Shown here in pieces: positions 1-4,813 of a stretch of DNA of 9,732 nucleotides. The notes under the pieces are model-generated. The model made no database searches. It saw only the letters and a list, made by a program, of their open reading frames with translations, and had not been told where the DNA came from. The position numbers and the translations under genes were made by a program. Origin of the DNA: Candidatus Iainarchaeum sp. (lineage in GTDB: Archaea; Iainarchaeota; Iainarchaeia; Iainarchaeales; GCA-2688035); assembly GCA_017609945.1 (NCBI GenBank), contig JAFCCZ010000034.1, positions 1 to 9,732 of the forward strand. Reading direction: 5' to 3'. Position 1 is the stretch's first letter. Each line of letters begins with the position of its first letter.

Positions 1-820
1 TGTTGTCAATTCCAAGCACCGGCTTGCCGCAGGCCTGCGCTTCAACCTGAATCATTCCAAAGCCGTCTATCCTGCTCGGTGCGGCGTAAACATCACACGC
101 GTTCAGCGCGCAGCACATGAATTCTCTTGAAAGCGGGCCGTCAAAGAACCTGACCTTTCTTCTGATCCCAAGCTCTCTCATAATCTTTAGCTCGTCTCTG
201 TAATGGTAGTAAGGCGTTCTGCACTCCCAGCTCTTTCCAACGTAAACCCAGTCCTTGAATTCTTCGTTGACCTTTCCAAGGGCTCTAAGCACTTCCTGGA
301 ACCCCTTGCTGGTTGTGTCCCCCCCGGCAGTAAAAATCATTTTCTCGTGCGGCTTTATTCTGAGCATTTTCCTAATCTGATCAACCCTTACATCGTTTTT
401 TGGCAAGGGCCTCATTTCCTGCGTGTTAATCCCAATCGGCATGACCTTAATGTTCTTTCCTTTTACCCCGTCCCTCTTGTAAGTGTGCTTTACCCACTTG
501 CTGGTAGCCATTATCAGTGGAAGCGAGTTAAGGATTTCGTGGTAATTTGAAACCCAGCCGTCTGCATTTAGCCAGGGCACTGCATTTACACCGTGGTGCA
601 GTGGGTGGTCTATTATTGTAGGGGTGTCCCCCCAATACCCTGCGCCGATTACAACGTCCGGCTTGAAGCTCTTGTAAATCAATTCCTTTTCCATCTCAGC
701 TTCTCTGTCGCAGCGCATGCAGGGCTGGCCGTTTTCTTTTAGTCCGTGATAAAGCATCTCTCCCTGGATGCTGATACCGTCTAATTCCATTGGATAAGGA
801 TAAAGAATCAAGCTCTTCAT
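1..820 (-). CDS. GT4-family glycosyltransferase, C-terminus cut by window edge
   Basis: The reverse strand is open from an ATG at 820 to the window edge, giving 273 residues without a stop. It reads as a GT-B fold glycosyltransferase of the GT4 group, which moves a sugar from a nucleotide-sugar donor to an acceptor, usually in the cytosol. Visible signs are the donor-domain start at about residue 160 with a Gly-Gly-Asp-Thr-Thr-Ser-Lys-Gly stretch (Lys172), and the family signature PSRIDGFGMIQVEAQACG at residues 248-265. Two positions differ from the common pattern: the first Glu of the E-x7-E pair is Asp252 (second is Glu260), and the usual Arg five residues before Lys172 is Gly167. No membrane segment is visible. 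It lies 12 bases after the deacetylase stop, so the two are probably co-transcribed. A GTG at 832, directly after that stop and in frame, is an alternative start adding four residues. Family is secure; donor and acceptor are unknown. Confidence 0.88.
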   Translation of the reverse strand, partial: MKSLILYPYPMELDGISIQGEMLYHGLKENGQPCMRCDREAEMEKELIYKSFKPDVVIGAGYWGDTPTIIDHPLHHGVNAVPWLNADGWVSNYHEILNSLPLIMATSKWVKHTYKRDGVKGKNIKVMPIGINTQEMRPLPKNDVRVDQIRKMLRIKPHEKMIFTAGGDTTSKGFQEVLRALGKVNEEFKDWVYVGKSWECRTPYYHYRDELKIMRELGIRRKVRFFDGPLSREFMCCALNACDVYAAPSRIDGFGMIQVEAQACGKPVLGIDN

Positions 821-832
821 GTTATCGCTCAC

Positions 833-1450
833 TCACTTTACTATCTCTCGTCTCACTTTGAAGCTCTCAACGCGCTGTGCACTGCGTTGTTCGAAGCTTC
901 CTATACTAAATTCATAGGTTGAACTGATTAATAAGTTTTTCTTTCGCGCAATTTGCTCGCTTAAGCGCGTCTTCACGCCCGCGCCGCGCGCATTCGGCTC
1001 ACAGTGCGTGTCGTCTCGCGCGAGTTTGTAGTTGAAGAAGAAAACTTTCTTGCAGCACAGCTCGTTCGCGGTGATCATCTCTTCCATCGCGCGGTGAACT
1101 TCTCTGTGTCTGCTGTGGCCGTACTCTCCGTTGCGTCCGTGCGTGAAGACGAAATCAAATTCGTTCGCCAGCTTCAGCTCGCGCAGCATTGCGCGCACTC
1201 TCTTCTTCACCTCATCAAGAGATGCAAACTCTTGTTCCGGATTCTCATCCTCCAAATCAGAGATTGCGCACCTTGCGCCCAACTGCCTGCAGACTTTTCT
1301 GAACTTTGGCGCTCTATCGGGCTCATCCCTCCTACAAAGGCTTAAAATAGTCCAATCCCATTTTGGATTGCTTAAAATAGTGCCCCCGCACCAGATAGTC
1401 TCGTCGTCCGGGTGGGCAACCACAACAAGTGCTTTAATTGCCTGTTTCAT
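833..1450 (-). CDS. PIG-L/LmbE-family zinc de-N-acetylase
   Basis: A 205-residue protein of the PIG-L/LmbE family, whose members use zinc to remove acetyl groups from N-acetylglucosamine-containing substrates (GlcNAc-inositol, GlcNAc-malate, chitobiose and others). The N-terminal motif AHPDDE (residues 12-17) supplies zinc ligands His13 and Asp16 and the catalytic base Asp15; the second motif, HGRNGEYGHSRH (104-115), supplies the third zinc ligand, probably His115. The segment with Asp-Arg-Ala-Pro-Lys-Phe (45-50) resembles an archaeal/bacterial subgroup of the family. The reading frame extends upstream to an ATG at 1513, but the ATG at 1450 is preferred because the family begins a few residues before AHPDDE and because a TATA-like box lies 27 bases before it. 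It heads an operon with the GT4 gene. Arg codons are mostly AGA/AGG in the first half and CGC/CGA in the second. The natural substrate cannot be told from sequence; a GlcNAc conjugate made by the neighbouring GT is the simplest inference. Confidence 0.88.
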   Translation of the reverse strand: MKQAIKALVVVAHPDDETIWCGGTILSNPKWDWTILSLCRRDEPDRAPKFRKVCRQLGARCAISDLEDENPEQEFASLDEVKKRVRAMLRELKLANEFDFVFTHGRNGEYGHSRHREVHRAMEEMITANELCCKKVFFFNYKLARDDTHCEPNARGAGVKTRLSEQIARKKNLLISSTYEFSIGSFEQRSAQRVESFKVRREIVK

Positions 1451-1472
1451 TGAAAAAGTTTGCTGCAAAAGT

Positions 1473-1500
1473 GTTAAATACGAATTACGCGCTATTAAAT
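1473..1500 (+). promoter_or_regulatory. Possible promoter for the kinase-deaminase gene (shared intergenic region)
   Basis: The 63 bases between the two divergent start codons (1451-1513) must hold both promoters. On the plus strand, TTAAATAC (1474-1481) lies about 36 bases before the ATG at 1514 and would give a leader of roughly 10 bases; TATTAAAT (1493-1500) is only about 18 bases away, too close for the usual spacing. The first candidate overlaps the opposite-strand box, so the two transcription units may compete for it. No ribosome binding site is seen. Confidence 0.3.
1474..1480 (-). promoter_or_regulatory. TATA-like box for the deacetylase/GT operon
   Basis: On the minus strand the box reads TATTTAA, centred about 27 bases before the ATG at 1450. 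That spacing would place the transcription start at or next to the ATG, giving a leaderless message; no Shine-Dalgarno sequence precedes this ATG. The call rests on spacing and composition only. Confidence 0.45.
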
Positions 1501-1513
1501 CCTGCTGACGCAT

Positions 1514-3157
1514 ATGAAAAGGAAACTTTTTTCAGTTGGAGACCTCTGCCTTGACCTGCTGCAGGAGATTGGGAAAGACCTGCAATTTGGTGAAGAGCAC
1601 GCCCTCCGCTCCCTTGATTTCTCAATTGGCGGAAACGCAGCAAACTTTGCAGTAATCGCCTCTAAGCTGGGTTTAAAGCCAGTGCTGGTTAGTTCAATTG
1701 GAAGGGACTTTGCAACCCCCTTTCTGCGCAAGAACCTTGCAAAGGCAGGGGTTTCTTCAAAGTTCATTAAGAGCTCTCTTCCAAACTCCTTCAGCGTTAT
1801 AGCCGTAAACAGGAGGGGCGAGCGGGCAATCCAGTCAGTGAAGAACTGTCTCAATGAGATTACGGCGAAGAGGATTGAAAAGATTCTTCTGCCGCAGCTT
1901 GGGGAACAGGACATTGTTTTCTTCGGGGGCTTTTACCACCTTACGAAGCTGAGGCCGGGATTTCTTTCCCTTCTAAAAAAAATAAAGAAAAGGAGGGCAG
2001 TAATCTGCTTTGACACCTGCTTTGACACAACAGGCAAGTGGGGCATTGCAAAATTCCTGCCGTTTATTGATTACCTTTTTGTGAACGACATCGAGCTGAA
2101 GCACGTTGCAAGGGGCAGCTCCCTCAAAAAGCGCGCTGAGTTGCTTTTGGAGAAGGGAGCGGGCTGCGTTGCCGTTAAGCAGGCTGGCAAGGGAGCAACC
2201 GTTTTCGCAAGGCCCTTTACTGCAATGCGCTTTCCCTCTCTTGCCGGCAAAGTTGTTGACACGACGGCCGCAGGCGACGCCTTCAACACCGGATTTGTTT
2301 TCGGGCTGATGCGAGACTGGTCGCTTAACAATTGCGCGCTTGCGGCAAACTTTGTTGCCGCGCGAAAGATCAGGGAGCACGGCCTGGCCGCGCCAAGGCA
2401 AGGGCAGGTTGAGATCTTTGTCAAGAGAAACAAACGGCCCTTGCTTGCCGTTAAGAAGAACTATCGCGAGATGAGCAGGGCGGCCGCGCTTGAGGTGATC
2501 GCGCTGCTCAAGCAGAAGCCAAACGCTTCTCTTGCGCTGGCAACCGGTGAAACTCCAAAGCTGCTTTACTCTCTTCTGGCGAGTGCTCACAGAAAGGGAG
2601 CGGTGGATTTCAGCAGGGCAAGGTTTTTTGCGCTGGACGAGTACGTTGGCTTGGGAAAGCAGGATAGGAACAGCTTTGGCCACTACTTAATGCACAAATT
2701 CTTGGACAAAGTCAATGCGAAGAGGCAAAATATCTCTCTGCTCAACGGCCTTGCTCACAATTTGAAGCGCGAGTGCGCAAGGCACGAGGCTGCAATCAAA
2801 AGGCAGGGGATTGATTTGTGCATTCTTGGCATTGGGAGAAACGGCCATGTTGCTTTTAATGAGCCTGGAAGCAGCCCAAATAGCATTACTCGTGTTGTAA
2901 AGCTAAAGCCCCAGACAAAGAGGGTGAACGGAAAGAATTTCTCTTCCGGGCTTGCACCCGCAAGGGCGCTGACAATTGGGTTGAGAACAATCAGGGACAA
3001 CAGCAGGGCAGTTATTCTTCTTGCCTCCGGAAAGAACAAGAGGCAGGCTGTGAAGTGCATGCTCAAAAGCAAGGACACTTTGAAGTGCCCTGCGGCAACG
3101 CTGCGATCGCACTACAATACAACTGTTTTGGTTGACAGGGCGGCTTTTAATTCTTAA
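1514..3157 (+). CDS. Fused PfkB sugar kinase and glucosamine-6-phosphate deaminase (NagB-type)
   Basis: One uninterrupted frame encodes 547 residues with two enzymes in series. Residues 1 to about 302 form a PfkB/ribokinase-type kinase: sugar-binding Gly-Gly-Asn at 39-41 and the ATP/catalytic motif DTTAAGDAFNTGF at 249-261, with catalytic base Asp255 (the usual GAGD reads AAGD). Residues from about 309 to 547 form a deaminase/isomerase of NagB type: phosphate loop LATGETP (342-348), DEYVGL (375-380, Asp375 as expected base) and GIGRNGHVAFNEPGSS (439-454) with His445 and Glu450. The FNEPG motif favours glucosamine-6-phosphate deaminase over 6-phosphogluconolactonase. The position of E. coli NagB Asp141 is Asn443. 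Together the domains could convert glucosamine to glucosamine 6-phosphate and then to fructose 6-phosphate plus ammonia in the cytosol; this is inferred, since PfkB substrate choice cannot be read here. Each half is close to a normal stand-alone length, so this looks like a genuine fusion. It is transcribed away from the deacetylase/GT operon. Confidence 0.88.
   Translation: MKRKLFSVGDLCLDLLQEIGKDLQFGEEHALRSLDFSIGGNAANFAVIASKLGLKPVLVSSIGRDFATPFLRKNLAKAGVSSKFIKSSLPNSFSVIAVNRRGERAIQSVKNCLNEITAKRIEKILLPQLGEQDIVFFGGFYHLTKLRPGFLSLLKKIKKRRAVICFDTCFDTTGKWGIAKFLPFIDYLFVNDIELKHVARGSSLKKRAELLLEKGAGCVAVKQAGKGATVFARPFTAMRFPSLAGKVVDTTAAGDAFNTGFVFGLMRDWSLNNCALAANFVAARKIREHGLAAPRQGQVEIFVKRNKRPLLAVKKNYREMSRAAALEVIALLKQKPNASLALATGETPKLLYSLLASAHRKGAVDFSRARFFALDEYVGLGKQDRNSFGHYLMHKFLDKVNAKRQNISLLNGLAHNLKRECARHEAAIKRQGIDLCILGIGRNGHVAFNEPGSSPNSITRVVKLKPQTKRVNGKNFSSGLAPARALTIGLRTIRDNSRAVILLASGKNKRQAVKCMLKSKDTLKCPAATLRSHYNTTVLVDRAAFNS
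3146..3153 (+). promoter_or_regulatory. Possible TATA-like box for dphB
   Basis: TTTTAATT, inside the last codons of the kinase-deaminase gene, lies about 33 bases before the dphB ATG and would give a leader of about 7 bases. The 25-base gap before dphB holds no recognisable ribosome binding site, which favours a separate promoter over read-through translation, but the evidence is thin. Confidence 0.25.
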
Positions 3158-3182
3158 CCATGCACTAATTTTTCTGGTTAAA

Positions 3183-3944
3183 ATGTTCTACCTGATTGGA
3201 ATTGGTTTGAATCCAAAGCAGATAACGCTTGAGGCAAAGCAGGCTATTGAGGCCTGTCCAAAGGTTTTCTTTGAGCGCTACACCTCCTACTACAGCGAGG
3301 GCGGAATTGCAGAGCTTGAGGAGGCCTGCGGAAAGAGGTTTGTGGAGTTAAAGCGCGAGGGCGTGGAACAGGGCTTTGAGTTGATTTTGAAGGAAGCGAA
3401 GGAAGAGGACATCGCGCTTCTGGTTTTCGGGAACCCGCTGAACGCAACCACTCACGTGCAGCTGCTTCTTGACGCGAAAAGGCAGGGCGTTAAGGCAAAG
3501 GTTTTGGTTGGAGTAAGTGTTTTTGATTTGTTGGGAAAGACCGGGCTGGATGTTTACAAGTTTGGAAGGGTCTGCACAATTGTTGCGCCGAAGGAGAATT
3601 TTTTCCCCGAGTCCTTCTTTGACGTTATTGAGGCCAATTCCAAGGGAGGGTTGCATTCTCTCTGCCTGCTTGATATTGACGCGGAGAATGACGCAATGAT
3701 GTCTGTTTCAGAGGCCTTGGTGCTGCTTGAGAAGATTGCCAAAAAGGGCGGGAGCAAAATTTTGGAGAGCGCTGTGCTGGTTGGATTGTATGGCCTGGGT
3801 TCGGCAAAGGAAATGGTTAAGGCAGGGAAGCTGCAGGAGTTAAAGAGGTCCTCTTACGGTGTCTTCCCACAGAGTTTGGTGATTGCAGGAAAGTTAAATG
3901 AGAAGGAATTTGAGGCCTTGAGGGAGTTGGCTGGTTATGGCTGA
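3183..3944 (+). CDS. dphB: Diphthine synthase (diphthamide biosynthesis methyltransferase), divergent
   Basis: A 253-residue SAM-dependent methyltransferase of the tetrapyrrole-methylase fold, which methylates the modified histidine of translation elongation factor 2 during diphthamide synthesis. Family signs are the N-terminal LIGIGLNP (4-11), GNPLNATTH (83-91), the stretch ending TGLDVYKFG (120-128), and a C-terminal PQSLVIAGKL segment. The length matches archaeal DphB (about 250-265). The ATG at 3183 is chosen because the family begins right at this glycine-rich motif; an upstream in-frame start at 3132 would add 17 residues overlapping the kinase-deaminase gene. Several normally constant positions differ: the Asp of GDPLxATTH is Asn84, the His usually found before the Ser-Ile/Val strand near residue 110 is absent, and the His after the C-terminal Gly-Lys-Leu is replaced by Asn. 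It is therefore a recognisable but diverged DphB; another tetrapyrrole-type methyltransferase is less likely. Its stop overlaps the DUF357 start by 8 bases. Confidence 0.82.
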   Translation: MFYLIGIGLNPKQITLEAKQAIEACPKVFFERYTSYYSEGGIAELEEACGKRFVELKREGVEQGFELILKEAKEEDIALLVFGNPLNATTHVQLLLDAKRQGVKAKVLVGVSVFDLLGKTGLDVYKFGRVCTIVAPKENFFPESFFDVIEANSKGGLHSLCLLDIDAENDAMMSVSEALVLLEKIAKKGGSKILESAVLVGLYGLGSAKEMVKAGKLQELKRSSYGVFPQSLVIAGKLNEKEFEALRELAGYG

Positions 3945-4230
3945 GGAGAAGGGAATCGAGGCAAGGGTAAAGCGCTATCACGAGCTTACCGAGAGGGCCT
4001 TGAAGAAGGTTAGCATTAAGGCAGAGAAAGGGAGTGAGGACTTTGCCAGGGCCGCTGACTTCATTGCAATGACCCAAAACTATTTCAACGACGCAAAGCA
4101 CTTTGAGGCAAAGGGCGAGTTTGAATTGGCTTTGGCTGCCTTCAGTTATGCTCACGCCTGGCTGGACGCAGGAGTCAGGGCCGGCTTTTTGGACGGCAAG
4201 GGAGATAACAAGCTGTTTACTCTGCCCTAA
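3937..4230 (+). CDS. DUF357 family protein of unknown function
   Basis: A 97-residue, charged, predominantly helical soluble protein. The C-terminal half has the signature of the archaeal DUF357 family: Asp-Ala-Lys-His-Phe followed by Ala-Phe-Ser-Tyr-Ala-His-Ala-Trp-Leu-Asp-Ala-Gly-Val-Arg-Ala-Gly. Length is typical for the family, which is widespread in archaea and has no assigned biochemical role that I know of. Its ATG lies inside the end of dphB (8-base overlap), implying translational coupling. It ends convergently with the regulator gene, sharing four bases. No cysteines or metal-binding clusters are present. Confidence 0.85.
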   Translation: MAEEKGIEARVKRYHELTERALKKVSIKAEKGSEDFARAADFIAMTQNYFNDAKHFEAKGEFELALAAFSYAHAWLDAGVRAGFLDGKGDNKLFTLP

Positions 4231-4670
4231 ACCTTTATTGAGTCTTCCTTTATTGTTTTCAGAATCAGTTTTGTGTGGGTTCTTTCCACGTGGCTAATTG
4301 TTTGAAGGCTTTTTACAAAGCTGTTCAGCTGCCGTCTGTTTTTGAATCGGCAAATGGTGGTAACGTCAAAGTCTCCAGTTGCATCGTAGACAGCCAAAAC
4401 ATTGTTGTTTTCCGCAATTCTATTTTCAACTTCCCCAAGTTTTCCGTGGGAGACCTTAATCTCTATTATTACGTCAAACTCATAACCAAGTTTTTCGTAG
4501 TCAAGCTGTGCAGAGTATTTCTTTATCACGCCTTCTTTCTCAAGCTTTTTCACGCGGTTCATTGCCGTAGCAACACTAACTCCTGCTTTTTTTGCAAGCT
4601 GTCTGAATGAAAGCTTCGCGTTGTCAAGAAGCAGGTTGATTATTTTTTGGTCTGTTTTGTCAATTTGCAT
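4227..4670 (-). CDS. Lrp/AsnC-family transcriptional regulator
   Basis: A 147-residue Lrp/AsnC (feast/famine) regulator. An N-terminal winged helix-turn-helix covers about residues 3-50, with the recognition region LSFRQLAKKAGVSVATAMNR, followed by the linker Lys-Lys-Tyr-Ser-Ala-Gln-Leu-Asp-Tyr; the C-terminal alpha/beta RAM domain contains Ala-Thr-Gly-Asp-Phe-Asp-Val, where family members bind amino-acid effectors and assemble as dimers or octamers. The ATG at 4670 is chosen over an in-frame TTG at 4676. It is divergently transcribed from glutamine synthetase, so control of that gene and of itself is the simplest inference; glutamine-responsive Lrp proteins are known in archaea. Its stop codon overlaps that of the DUF357 gene by four bases. 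Confidence 0.92.
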   Translation of the reverse strand: MQIDKTDQKIINLLLDNAKLSFRQLAKKAGVSVATAMNRVKKLEKEGVIKKYSAQLDYEKLGYEFDVIIEIKVSHGKLGEVENRIAENNNVLAVYDATGDFDVTTICRFKNRRQLNSFVKSLQTISHVERTHTKLILKTIKEDSIKV

Positions 4671-4676
4671 GTGCAA
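4665..4676. promoter_or_regulatory. Palindrome over the lrp start codon, possible self-binding site
   Basis: TTGCATGTGCAA is an inverted repeat with 5-base arms (TTGCA/TGCAA) around TG, lying exactly on the regulator's start codon. Archaeal Lrp operators are often short palindromes with TTGCA-like arms, although usually with a wider, AT-rich centre. A role in autoregulation is inferred. Confidence 0.35.
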
Positions 4677-4772
4677 TCGTTCAATAAATTAAAGTTTTTG
4701 GATGTTTTTTTAAACGTTTGTTTTAAGATTTAGCTGTTTTTTGGAAATTTGTTTAGGGTTTTTTGAACAAAG

Positions 4773-4780
4773 TTTATATT
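4773..4780 (+). promoter_or_regulatory. TATA box of the glutamine synthetase gene
   Basis: TTTATATT preceded by purine-rich AACAAAG (BRE-like) is the clearest archaeal promoter in the window. Its centre predicts transcription starting at about 4802-4805, roughly 10 bases before the TTG at 4814. Any glnA start upstream of the box could not be on this transcript. Confidence 0.65.
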
Positions 4781-4802
4781 TGTCCACAATCTCTTGTTCT
4801 TT

Positions 4803-4807
4803 GGTGG
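4803..4807 (+). promoter_or_regulatory. Ribosome binding site deciding the TTG start of glnA
   Basis: GGTGG sits 6 bases before the TTG at 4814 and can pair with the anti-Shine-Dalgarno end of 16S rRNA. It supports the TTG as the true start, since no in-frame ATG exists near the expected N-terminus (the first is codon 20). Confidence 0.5.
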
Positions 4808-4813
4808 TTTGTT

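Larger units (their letters stand above)
4671..4813. promoter_or_regulatory. Divergent lrp/glnA control region
   Basis: This AT-rich region of about 143 bases is the largest non-coding stretch in the window. It holds long T-runs, the perfect 8-base palindrome AAACGTTT (4712-4719), and, on the minus strand, GTTTAAAAAAAC (4715-4704), a candidate TATA-like element about 40 bases before the lrp ATG. A strong box for glnA is listed separately. An Lrp operator somewhere here is expected from context but no single site is convincing. Confidence 0.5.

Noticed and set aside
203..550. 115-codon open frame on the plus strand
   Set aside because: It lies entirely opposite the GT4 gene, whose translation shows clear family motifs; the plus-strand product resembles nothing known.
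1451..1513. Longer N-terminus of the deacetylase starting at 1513
   Set aside because: The extra 21 residues would overlap the divergent promoter region, and the family starts just before AHPDDE; the ATG at 1450 fits better.
1495..1914. 139-codon minus-strand frame overlapping the start of the kinase
   Set aside because: It covers the 5' part of the fused gene and the shared promoter, and has no family features.
1973..2683. 236-codon open frame on the minus strand
   Set aside because: It is antisense to the kinase-deaminase fusion, has no recognisable motifs and no promoter; long antisense frames are common opposite such genes.
4232..4255. CCTTTATTG direct repeat, 15 bases apart, after DUF357
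   Set aside because: It encodes the repeated Ile-Lys at the regulator's C-terminus and is too short to suggest a functional repeat or terminator.
4231..4270. T-rich stretch after DUF357 as a terminator
   Set aside because: The T-runs are short and lie inside the convergent lrp coding sequence; no clear U-tract or hairpin supports a call.
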